Origin: an uncultured Clostridia bacterium
GTDB taxonomy: Bacteria > Bacillota > Clostridia > Oscillospirales > Ruminococcaceae
Direction of reading: 5' to 3'
Assembly (NCBI GenBank): GCA_947631115.1
Contig: CANRKB010000008.1
Coordinates: 1-64,000 of the forward strand
DNA: 64,000 nt
In this document: positions 20,121-28,562 of the stretch, one piece after another
How positions within the stretch are numbered: the stretch's first letter is position 1
How the letters are laid out: every line of letters begins with the position of its first letter
Translations under genes and position numbers: made by a program
The notes under the pieces: model-generated
Database searches by the model: none
What the model was told of the DNA's origin: nothing
Seen by the model: only the letters and a program-made list of their open reading frames with translations

Positions 20121-20153
20121 ACCGCTTCGTGCCGTTAAACGGCGCAAAGCGGT
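20121..20153. terminator. hairpin, probable terminator of 20186-20464 gene
   Basis: accgcttcgtgccgt-taa-acggcgcaaagcggt. Confidence 0.6.
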
Positions 20154-20185
20154 AATTTAATGCGGTTAATATTAAAACAAAGATC

Positions 20186-20464
20186 TTACGAAAAAATTGC
20201 TTCCGTAAGCCAGACATACGCCGCGTCAAGCGCCTCGTAAAATCCGATAAAATCTCCCCTGCGCGCCTTTGTAATATCTGCCTCGGGCGTCTGAGGAACA
20301 AGCTGTACCATTATTTTATCAGGAACATCGCGGTCAGCTATCTTCTTTGTTTCCTTTACGACAAGTCTTGCGGCAAAGGAATCGCCGCCGCTCCCGTAAA
20401 AAATAGTGTTTCCGCTTCTGATAAGAGGAAATCCTCTGTAATACATGAGCTTATTTTCTTCCAT
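20186..20464 (-). CDS. conserved hypothetical protein
   Basis: 92 aa with upstream RBS; no recognised domain. Confidence 0.6.
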   Translation of the reverse strand: MEENKLMYYRGFPLIRSGNTIFYGSGGDSFAARLVVKETKKIADRDVPDKIMVQLVPQTPEADITKARRGDFIGFYEALDAAYVWLTEAIFS

Positions 20465-20488
20465 TTATAATTACCTCCTGAAAATTAT

Positions 20489-21952
20489 TTACATTTTTAT
20501 TATATCCTCGCCGTTTATCAACCGAATAACGTTTTCACATAGCCGCTCGGCATAAATGGCGTTGACTTTGAATATTGGTTTTCCGTCTATAACGGCAATG
20601 TTTTTCCTTTCGTCCGCTTTATAAAACTCGACAAGATTTTCCTTACAGCCGTATTTCTCCTCATACTTTTCGGCATATTTAAACTTTACGGAAAAAATCG
20701 GACTCCCGCTTATCTCGCCCGAATAATATTCCTCTCCGTATGAGCCTATGAGCTGTTGGTAATAACTGCGGAATTTATCTGTGTCAATTTCTTCGCCTTT
20801 ATAGAAAAACTCCTTTTTCTCATCATCTATGTCAAACACAAAAGTGCCGTCCGCGGTCGTTATTTCTATTTGCTCGACATAGTAGATATACGGAGAGAGC
20901 GGGCGCTTTGAAATCATCTGCTCAGGCTTGAATGTTGCCCACACGGCTTTGTCCTCTGGAAGCTCGAAAATGCAAGGATTTCCCTCAAGCACCGCGTAAT
21001 ATCCCGTGACTTCATTTAATCCTTCGCCTGTATCCTGCTTTATCTCATCTCCGATAAGTAGTTTTTTCCTATCGGTTCCGAGCGTAAATTCAACGACAGT
21101 AAACGGGTCAAGCAGTCCGCATTTTTCCATATTTTCATCGGTCTGTTCCAAATACACGCAACGGCTCATGGTAAGAGCGCAAAGGCTGTTGTAAAGCGCC
21201 GAGCCGGAACTTTCGTCAACCTCGGCGGTAAACGGGCTTATAAATCTATGCGTGTTTGACGTTGCCGAAACAAAATCTTCATCGGACAAAATATCCGACA
21301 TATAGCGTATCTCTACTGCTTCTTCAAGATCTTTACGATTTATCGTAACGCTTTCAACCGTCGTATCGCTCAAACTTTCCGTAAGCGTAAGCTCTACAAA
21401 ATCCTTTATGTCTTTGAACACTCCCGAAACATTATCCTTATCCGCCGTCAGAACGTTTCTGTCGTCTGTACGAAAATAATAAGCGGTATCCGAGGGATTT
21501 GCAATTCCGAAATAAAGCTTGGTCACGGTATCGTCGTCGAAAGTTACCGTTACTTCCGAAAGCGGGTCTTCAAGTCCGTATTTTTCAAGGTTCTCGGCGT
21601 TTTCTTCTACAAGAGGCTGTCTTGAAAGAGTCGCAAGTCCTCCGATAAACGCATTCACAACGTTTTCGTCCTGCTCCGCTCCTAAAAGCTGTCCGCACGT
21701 CCAATAAAACTCGGTCTTGCTGTCTTCGGTTTTTTCAACTCTTGTAAACAGAAAACTCCCGAATTGATTTTTGACTGAAACGGCCTCGACATTCTCTCGG
21801 TTTTTGTTTGTGACGCTAACTGTCGGAACATTCTCATCGGACGGGCTTTCCTCTTTTTTCTCGGGAAAGAATATCAGTATTACCGCCAGTATTACTCCGA
21901 GAACGGCAAGCGCTGAAGCGGAAATGACAATTGCCTTTGTCCCCCTTGTCAT
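20489..21952 (-). CDS. DUF4340 domain membrane-anchored protein
   Basis: Start adjusted to MTRGTKAIVISASALAVLGVILAVILIF; TGA/ATG overlap with upstream gene; repeated LEKYGLEDP-type motifs. Confidence 0.85.
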   Translation of the reverse strand: MTRGTKAIVISASALAVLGVILAVILIFFPEKKEESPSDENVPTVSVTNKNRENVEAVSVKNQFGSFLFTRVEKTEDSKTEFYWTCGQLLGAEQDENVVNAFIGGLATLSRQPLVEENAENLEKYGLEDPLSEVTVTFDDDTVTKLYFGIANPSDTAYYFRTDDRNVLTADKDNVSGVFKDIKDFVELTLTESLSDTTVESVTINRKDLEEAVEIRYMSDILSDEDFVSATSNTHRFISPFTAEVDESSGSALYNSLCALTMSRCVYLEQTDENMEKCGLLDPFTVVEFTLGTDRKKLLIGDEIKQDTGEGLNEVTGYYAVLEGNPCIFELPEDKAVWATFKPEQMISKRPLSPYIYYVEQIEITTADGTFVFDIDDEKKEFFYKGEEIDTDKFRSYYQQLIGSYGEEYYSGEISGSPIFSVKFKYAEKYEEKYGCKENLVEFYKADERKNIAVIDGKPIFKVNAIYAERLCENVIRLINGEDIIKM

Positions 21953-23475
21953 CAGCGGTGCCTCCTGCAAACATAGATAACTATTCCCGCCGCGATTATC
22001 AGAACGGGTATTACTATGCACAATATTATACCGAGAACGTTTGCCGTGGTTGCGTTCATTTCAAACGTTACGGCGTCAAACGATTTCGGGGTTATGGATA
22101 TGCCCGAGTTCCTGCCGCACATACCGTCGAATATTCCGAGGAAGAAGAGCTGGTTTCCCACGTTTGAGTAGGACATAAGCGTCTGTCCCGCGAGGGCGTC
22201 CGACCCTGCCGCACAGACTCTGCTGACGTTGTCCGAGCCGTTTTTCGAGGACATAACAACGTCGTTATAAATACCCGTCTCCGCTGAAGAAAGGTCAAAT
22301 TCTTCATCTTCTCCCAGGTCGAGCGGATACAAAAACGAATTTTCAAACGAACCTAAAAGCACATCGAGCTGATTTGAAGTTCCCGAAAGAGTATAAACAG
22401 GGCGCAAGTCCGAACCTATCATCATCATTCCAAATGCGTCCTGAGTAAACTCGGTGTCCTTTATATCCTGCAAATGGATATAATACGTCTGCTGGTTTAT
22501 CAGATAATCGGGGTTTTTCTGCCCTATAACAGAATACCCTACCGACAATCCCCAATCATTCAGAAAGCCCTCTATATTCGGAGTTTCGGGCTGGTCGGAA
22601 GAAGCAAAATAGAAAACGTTCTTTCCCGACTGTCCGCCGTTGTCGAGGAATTTATCGAGCTTTGCGAGCTGTCCCGCGCCATAATCGGAAGTCGGCGCAT
22701 ATACCACGACAACGTCCGCGTCTTCGGGAATTTCTCCCGTAAGAATATTTACGGTTTCAATTTCATAGCCGTTCTTTTTGAGCAGATCCGAAAGCGCTTC
22801 GCTCCCATGCTCGCCGTAGCCCTCGGTGAATACGACCTTTGAAGGATCGTCGTCCGAAACGTAGAGCATTGCCGAAACAGCCTCCTGCTCGATATAAGAG
22901 CCTGCAATGTATCCATAGTAATAGTAATAATACATCGCGTCTTCATTGTCAAGCCCGAAATAATCGTTCGGGGTAATTATCCTGTATCTCCCCGAATTTT
23001 TATTTTCAACTACAACGCAGGCTTCCGTAAGTCCGTCTTCGGAAAACTTCGCCGCAAAATCGGGGTTTTGTTCAAGGTCAAGAAAATCAAGCGTTATGCG
23101 GCTGCTGTAGGCGCTGAGTTTTTTCAGGATCTCGTCTACCTGTTTGAAATAATCTCCGCCCTCGTTAAATCTCTTTTCCGAGCTTGTAACGGTAATCGAA
23201 ATGTCCGTATTTAGAAAATAGTCGAGATAATACTCCGTCTGACTGTCGAGAGAATACAGACCCTTTGCCGTAAGGTCGGCTTTTAGCCCGAACCTGTCCG
23301 ACAAAATGCCTATAATTATATTAAGCACAACTGCCGCCGCGATAAACAGCGCCGTAAACACCGCCGCAACGACGATATATTTTTTGCGCGGACTTCCCTC
23401 GTGAACAGACGCGGCAACTGATTTTTCGTTCTTTACCGCGTTTTCCTTTTCGGGGATATTGTTTTTCTTTTTCAT
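21952..23475 (-). CDS. GldG-type ABC transporter auxiliary protein
   Basis: N-terminal TM, LTAKGLYSLDSQTEYYLD, VVVVYAPTSDYGAGQLAKLDKFLDNGG, C-terminal TM. Confidence 0.88.
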   Translation of the reverse strand: MKKKNNIPEKENAVKNEKSVAASVHEGSPRKKYIVVAAVFTALFIAAAVVLNIIIGILSDRFGLKADLTAKGLYSLDSQTEYYLDYFLNTDISITVTSSEKRFNEGGDYFKQVDEILKKLSAYSSRITLDFLDLEQNPDFAAKFSEDGLTEACVVVENKNSGRYRIITPNDYFGLDNEDAMYYYYYYGYIAGSYIEQEAVSAMLYVSDDDPSKVVFTEGYGEHGSEALSDLLKKNGYEIETVNILTGEIPEDADVVVVYAPTSDYGAGQLAKLDKFLDNGGQSGKNVFYFASSDQPETPNIEGFLNDWGLSVGYSVIGQKNPDYLINQQTYYIHLQDIKDTEFTQDAFGMMMIGSDLRPVYTLSGTSNQLDVLLGSFENSFLYPLDLGEDEEFDLSSAETGIYNDVVMSSKNGSDNVSRVCAAGSDALAGQTLMSYSNVGNQLFFLGIFDGMCGRNSGISITPKSFDAVTFEMNATTANVLGIILCIVIPVLIIAAGIVIYVCRRHR

Positions 23476-23485
23476 AATATCCCCC

Positions 23486-24205
23486 TTATGCGTAGCGGCG
23501 GCGTTCGATAACGCGTATTGTCAGAAAGTTGAACACTACCGTTATGCTCAGAAGAAACACCGTGTTTTTTAGGCTGAATATCCCCTGAGTAAACTCGCTG
23601 TACTTGTAATAAACCGAAAGAGAATTTATGATCCCCGCAAACGTATCGTCCGTTATATAATTTGAAATGATGTCAAACATACATATCACTATATTAAGAC
23701 CTATACTTCCTATCGCCGCTATCATCTGGCTTTCGGTAAGAGATGAGATGAAAATTCCTATCGAGATAAACAACATACCTATAAGCACAAGACCCGTATA
23801 GTGTCCCCAGAACATCGCCCACTCAAATCGGCTGCCCGCCGCCGAAACTGCAAACGACAGAAAGACCGCATATATTATCAGGACAACGCTCGCGCAGAAG
23901 AAAACGAAAAACGCTCCCAAAAACTTTCCCGCAACTATCCCGAAAAGACTGACGGGACTTGTAAGAGTGAGCTGGTCGGTTTTCTGGCGCTTGTCGTCGG
24001 CAATTGTCCTCATAGTAAGAACGGGTATCAATATAACGTTTATGAAAAACATCATCTGGAAAACTCCGCCCATAGCCGAGCTTCCGATGCTTAGACAATT
24101 AAGCCACAAAAACAGTCCCGAAAATCCGCAGAATACCGCAAGGAAAACATATCCGAGAGGAGAGGTGAAATATGCTCTTATCTCGCGTTTCATTATCGCA
24201 AGCAT
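23486..24205 (-). CDS. GldF-type ABC-2 permease
   Basis: MKREIRAYFTSPLGYVFLAVF, multiple TMs. Confidence 0.9.
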   Translation of the reverse strand: MLAIMKREIRAYFTSPLGYVFLAVFCGFSGLFLWLNCLSIGSSAMGGVFQMMFFINVILIPVLTMRTIADDKRQKTDQLTLTSPVSLFGIVAGKFLGAFFVFFCASVVLIIYAVFLSFAVSAAGSRFEWAMFWGHYTGLVLIGMLFISIGIFISSLTESQMIAAIGSIGLNIVICMFDIISNYITDDTFAGIINSLSVYYKYSEFTQGIFSLKNTVFLLSITVVFNFLTIRVIERRRYA

Positions 24206-25164
24206 TATTCTCCACCTCCGTTTTCCCCGTAAAAGTCGCCTGTCGTAAGTTTTAAGAATATTTCCTCAAGGCTAAGCTCCGTGTTTTTCATAAGCAGAAT
24301 GGGATAATTTCTCGCCGCCATACGTCTGAATATTTCTCTTCTAACATCGCAGCCCTCTTTTTGGGATATTTCATATTCCGAAACGTTCTTTGCGGGGCTT
24401 TTTAACTCATATACACGGTCAATATCGGAAATTCCCGTCAGAATATCCTTTACTTCTTTTGACGGCCCCTCTATCTGAACAAGGAGCTTTGCGTCGGGAG
24501 AAAGCGAATGTGACAGGTTTTCGGCGGTATCGTTGGCGATGAGCTTTCCGTTGTTTATTACCACTATTCTGTCGCAGACCGCCTGTACTTCGGGAAGAAT
24601 GTGCGACGACAATATAACGGTATGATTCTTTCCGAGCTTTTTTATAAGCGAGCGGATTTCTATTATCTGCTTCGGGTCAAGTCCTACAGTCGGCTCGTCA
24701 AGTATAAGTACCTTTGGATTTCCTACGAGCGATTGAGCCAAACCTACTCTCTGGCGATAACCCTTTGAAAGATTTCGTATAACGCGCTTTCTGACGTCCG
24801 CTATTCTCGACAGCTCGCATATCTCTCCGAGATGAGAGCGCTTTGGGAGCTTGCATTTTTTAAGATCGTATACGAAATCAAGATACTCGTTTACGGTCAT
24901 ATCAAGATAAAGCGGTGGAATTTCGGGAAGATAACCGATATTCTTCTTCGCCGAAACAGGGTCTTCTAAAACGTCAATGTCGTTTATAAGGACCTGTCCG
25001 CTAGTTGCGGAAAGATAGCCCGTGAGTATATTCATGGTGGTTGATTTTCCCGCGCCGTTAGGTCCGAGAAATCCGAGTATCTCGCCGTTTTCGGCACGGA
25101 AGCTTATATTGTCAACGGCTTTTTTAGAGCCGTAATTCCTGCATAGATTATTTACCTCGATCAT
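24205..25164 (-). CDS. ABC transporter ATP-binding protein (GldA-like)
   Basis: Walker A GPNGAGKST, signature LSKGYRQRVGLAQSL, Walker B LILDEPTVGLDP; start set to MIEVNNLCRNYG since the upstream ORF extension reads through a repeat element. Confidence 0.93.
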   Translation of the reverse strand: MIEVNNLCRNYGSKKAVDNISFRAENGEILGFLGPNGAGKSTTMNILTGYLSATSGQVLINDIDVLEDPVSAKKNIGYLPEIPPLYLDMTVNEYLDFVYDLKKCKLPKRSHLGEICELSRIADVRKRVIRNLSKGYRQRVGLAQSLVGNPKVLILDEPTVGLDPKQIIEIRSLIKKLGKNHTVILSSHILPEVQAVCDRIVVINNGKLIANDTAENLSHSLSPDAKLLVQIEGPSKEVKDILTGISDIDRVYELKSPAKNVSEYEISQKEGCDVRREIFRRMAARNYPILLMKNTELSLEEIFLKLTTGDFYGENGGGE

Positions 25165-25178
25165 AGTTTTCCCCCGTC

Positions 25179-25312
25179 CAGGCTGTCGATAAAGCCCCAT
25201 CTGCGTTGTCAGCGGCAATGCAACAGCCACAAAGGCTAGTTGCATTGCCGCTTCAGTGTTGTGCGCCGCAGGCGCTCAATACGAGCATACTGGGGCTTTC
25301 TCAACAGCCTGA
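25179..25312. repeat. hairpin repeat family 2, copy 1
   Basis: caggctgtcgataaagccccatctgcgttgtcagcg...actggggctttctcaacagcctg with inner perfect stem gcggcaatgcaac/gttgcattgccgc. Confidence 0.8.
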
Positions 25313-25400
25313 AATTTCTCATTTCACACTATCTGAAATTTAATTGTTTATTATAATTGTAATTGATGTCAGTGAAAAATATGTGAACCGAAAATGAAAC

Positions 25401-26288
25401 TTATAGAGTATTTTTTACATCTTGGGCGATTTGCTCCCTGAGAGCCGACAAATCGGCAAATTTCTTTTCGCCGCGCAAAAATCCGCACAGCGACACGGGT
25501 ATCTTTTTTCCGTAAAGATCGCCGCTGAAATTCAATATATGAGTTTCCATGACAACATTGTCCGTTTTTCCGACAGTCGGACGCACTCCGATATTCGTTA
25601 TACCTTTGAGGTTTTTTCCGTCTACTTGTACAAAGCTTTTATACACGCCGAACTTCGGGATAACGTTTGTTTCGGGGATTATCTGGTTTATCGTCGGAAA
25701 AGAGAGCTTTCTGCCTATCTCGTTTCCGTGGACTACATTGAGCTTAAAGCTAAGTTCATAGCCTAAAAGCCTGTTTGCTTCTTCTATTTTTCCCTCGCGG
25801 ATAAGCTCGCGTATGCGCGTTGAGCTTATAGGCTCGCCGTCTATGCAGATGTCCTTTGCTATATGAGCCGAAAAGCCGTATTTTTCCGAAAGCATAAGAA
25901 GCTTTTCGGGCGTTCCCTCTCCGCCTTTTCCAAAGCGGAAACTTTCTCCGCAGCACGCAAACCCGATATTCAGTTTTTTTACAAGTATCCTGCTCACAAA
26001 CTGTTCGTAGCTTAATCCGCAGACCGCGGCATAATCGGGAGCGTAGAGATATTCGACGCCCATTTTTTCGAGCATTTCCCTCTTGTTCTCAAAGGAGATT
26101 ATGTCCTCCTGCTTTGAGAATTTAGGGAGCGTCGTGTCGCAGTTGAATGTAAAAACTGCAGGCGCAAGATCTTTCTGCGAAAAAGTTTTTCCTATGACAT
26201 AGACATGCCCCAGATGCAGTCCGTCAAAATATCCGAGCGCAACGGCGGTTTTTCTCCTCGGCGCCGCGCCGTATGTTATATCTATCAA
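25401..26288 (-). CDS. ribF: bifunctional riboflavin kinase/FAD synthetase
   Basis: VALGYFDGLHLGH; SSTRIRELIREGKIEEANRLLGYE; GNEIGRKLSFPTIN. Confidence 0.95.
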   Translation of the reverse strand: MIDITYGAAPRRKTAVALGYFDGLHLGHVYVIGKTFSQKDLAPAVFTFNCDTTLPKFSKQEDIISFENKREMLEKMGVEYLYAPDYAAVCGLSYEQFVSRILVKKLNIGFACCGESFRFGKGGEGTPEKLLMLSEKYGFSAHIAKDICIDGEPISSTRIRELIREGKIEEANRLLGYELSFKLNVVHGNEIGRKLSFPTINQIIPETNVIPKFGVYKSFVQVDGKNLKGITNIGVRPTVGKTDNVVMETHILNFSGDLYGKKIPVSLCGFLRGEKKFADLSALREQIAQDVKNTL

Positions 26289-26310
26289 ATTATTTCACCT
26301 GTTTTTGTTG

Positions 26311-27210
26311 TCAACCTTGAAAATGTTTTACCGAAACAAGTTCACCCTGTTCGTTTATCATTCCCGCTCCGAGCAGAATCGGCGCGTCCTCGGAATATAT
26401 CAGCAAAAGCTCTCCTTTGGGGATCTCAGCGTTACTGTCATTTGTACTTCTGAGCCGCGCCGCGTCAAGCCTTACGCCGTTTAAGTACAGTCTTTTCTGC
26501 ACATCATCGAGAACAACGGGAAAATATCCCGAAAGCACATTATCGACCGACCACAAACAAAGCTCGTCCACGGGCTTTGAATTTATATCCTCAATTGTCA
26601 CGCACTGCGAAAGCGTAAAGCCGCAGCTTTTTGTTCTGACAAGGCTCGTCATGACCGCGCTTGTTCCCAGAGTTTTTCCTATATCGTCTATAAGCGAACG
26701 GATATACGTTCCCGCGGAACAATCGACTTCAAAAGCGCCGTTTCTGCCGTCAAAATCTTTCAGCTCAATGCGCGTTATTGTTATCCTCCGCGCTTTTCGC
26801 TCCACCTCGACGCCCTTTCGCGCAAGATCGCAGAGCTTCTGACCGTTTACTTTAAGAGCAGAATACATCGGCGGTATTTGGTCTATGTCTCCGATAAATC
26901 TTCCGAGCGCTTTTTCAAGCTTTTCGCGCGTTACGCTTATCTCTTGCTGTTCAGTGCAATTACCCCAAATATCAAGCGTATCGGACTTTACTCCGAGCCT
27001 GAAGCCCGCGCGATAGCTCTTGCTTTTATCGAAAACAAGATCGACGGCTTTCGTTGCGTTTCCTATAAATACGGGCAGAACGCCTGTCGCCATAGGATCG
27101 AGAGTGCCGCCGTGCCCTACTTTTTTTGTGCCGAATTTTTTTCTAACGACGGCAACCGCGTCAAACGACGTAAAGTTCTGCGGCTTATTTACGACAAGTA
27201 TCCCGTTCAT
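26311..27210 (-). CDS. truB: tRNA pseudouridine(55) synthase
   Basis: GILVVNKPQNFTSFD, KVGHGGTLDPMATGVLPV; start adjusted to MNGILVV. Confidence 0.95.
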   Translation of the reverse strand: MNGILVVNKPQNFTSFDAVAVVRKKFGTKKVGHGGTLDPMATGVLPVFIGNATKAVDLVFDKSKSYRAGFRLGVKSDTLDIWGNCTEQQEISVTREKLEKALGRFIGDIDQIPPMYSALKVNGQKLCDLARKGVEVERKARRITITRIELKDFDGRNGAFEVDCSAGTYIRSLIDDIGKTLGTSAVMTSLVRTKSCGFTLSQCVTIEDINSKPVDELCLWSVDNVLSGYFPVVLDDVQKRLYLNGVRLDAARLRSTNDSNAEIPKGELLLIYSEDAPILLGAGMINEQGELVSVKHFQG

Positions 27211-28172
27211 ATTATTCCCGCTTTTTTGCATGCTTCTTCGCAGGCTTTTATAACCTGAGCTGCGGCTTCTTCAATTGTGCCGCCTTTAAAAGAACAGCCC
27301 GACGCTCTTTCGTGTCCGCCGCCGCCGAAAAGCTGCGCAATCTCGGAACAGTCAATAAGCTTTGAAGAACGCAGCGACAATTTATAAACGCCCTTTTTCT
27401 TTTCCTTTGCGCATATGCCAATATCCACGCCCTGTATTTGACGGGGAATATTCGCGAGCGCGCCGATGTCGTCGCTGTCTATACCCTCTATGCTTTCGGT
27501 CATAGAAAGCGGAGCATAGATTATAGCTATATGACCGTCGGCGTAATATTCTATTGTATTGAGAGCAAACTGTTCGAGCTTTATTCTGCCTTTTGTTTTC
27601 AGCTCAAACATGGTATAGTTTATACCCGCAAAATCCGCTCCTAAGCCTATCAAATCTGCGGCGATACGGTGGGTGCGCGGGGTGGTGTTGCTGTATCTGA
27701 AACAGCCCGTGTCGGTCGCAGTTCCCGTATAGACGGAGTTTGCAAGAGCCTTATCAAAAGGAACTCCGAGCTCGTTTATTATCTCGTAAATTATCTCGCA
27801 AGCCGCCGCGCTGTCCGCGTCTAAAAGCGTTCTTTTTGCATATTCGGTGTTTGAGATATGGTGATCAATGCAAAGCTCGGCTTTGTCGCCTGTTTCTTTC
27901 ATATCGCCGAGCAGCTTTGTATCCGCGACGTCCACGCACACTATCGTCTTAGGCTCGAAATCCTGCGCCTTTACGGCGTCAAAAAGATAATCGAATTTAT
28001 GGGGTATTTCTTCGGGGCATACCGCTTTCGCATTTTTCCCCAGCCTCTGAAGCGCTCCGCAAAGCGCCGTGCCGCAGCCGAGAGTATCGCCGTCGGGACT
28101 TGCGTGCATAAGGATAAGATAATCGTCGTTTTCGCGAAGAAATTTTACCGCTTCTTTTATGTCAATCCTCAT
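27207..28172 (-). CDS. nrnA: DHH family phosphoesterase, oligoribonuclease/pAp phosphatase
   Basis: HASPDGDTLGCG, CVDVADTKLLG, CIDHHISN, FGGGGHERASG. Confidence 0.93.
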   Translation of the reverse strand: MRIDIKEAVKFLRENDDYLILMHASPDGDTLGCGTALCGALQRLGKNAKAVCPEEIPHKFDYLFDAVKAQDFEPKTIVCVDVADTKLLGDMKETGDKAELCIDHHISNTEYAKRTLLDADSAAACEIIYEIINELGVPFDKALANSVYTGTATDTGCFRYSNTTPRTHRIAADLIGLGADFAGINYTMFELKTKGRIKLEQFALNTIEYYADGHIAIIYAPLSMTESIEGIDSDDIGALANIPRQIQGVDIGICAKEKKKGVYKLSLRSSKLIDCSEIAQLFGGGGHERASGCSFKGGTIEEAAAQVIKACEEACKKAGII

Positions 28173-28530
28173 CGCTTTCACCCTTATCCTTTGAAAATCC
28201 CGATATGATCTTGTCGATATGCTCCGCATAATCAAGAGAATTATCCGAAAGGAATATAAGTTCGGGCATTTTGCGCATTCTTATTCTTGCGGCTATCATC
28301 TTCTTGAAATAACCGCCCGCGGCTTTCATGCCCTCTACAGCTTTTGCGGTGCGTTCTTCCCCGCCCATGCACGATACCCATACCTTACAGTATGAAAAGT
28401 CGCTCGAAAGCTCCGTGTGCGTTATTGTCACAAAGCTTTCGGAAACGCGCGGGTCTTTTACTCCCGCTACCGCCGCGGACAATTCTCTTAAAATATCCTC
28501 GTTTATGCGTTTAATATTATAATTCGGCAT
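28162..28530 (-). CDS. rbfA: 30S ribosome-binding factor A
   Basis: Position in nusA-infB operon; VKDPRVSESFVTITHTELSSDFSYCKVWVS, RIRMRKMPELIFLSDNSLDYAEHI. Confidence 0.95.
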   Translation of the reverse strand: MPNYNIKRINEDILRELSAAVAGVKDPRVSESFVTITHTELSSDFSYCKVWVSCMGGEERTAKAVEGMKAAGGYFKKMIAARIRMRKMPELIFLSDNSLDYAEHIDKIISGFSKDKGESDED

Positions 28531-28562
28531 AGTAATTTCCTTTACTCATAACAAAGGAATAC

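Noticed and set aside
25165-25245. N-terminal extension MQLAFVAVALPLTTQMGLYRQPGRGKT of the ABC ATPase
   Set aside because: It is translation through the family-2 repeat; the same LTTQMGLY string appears in the artefactual 51352-51627 ORF. The real start is MIEVNN
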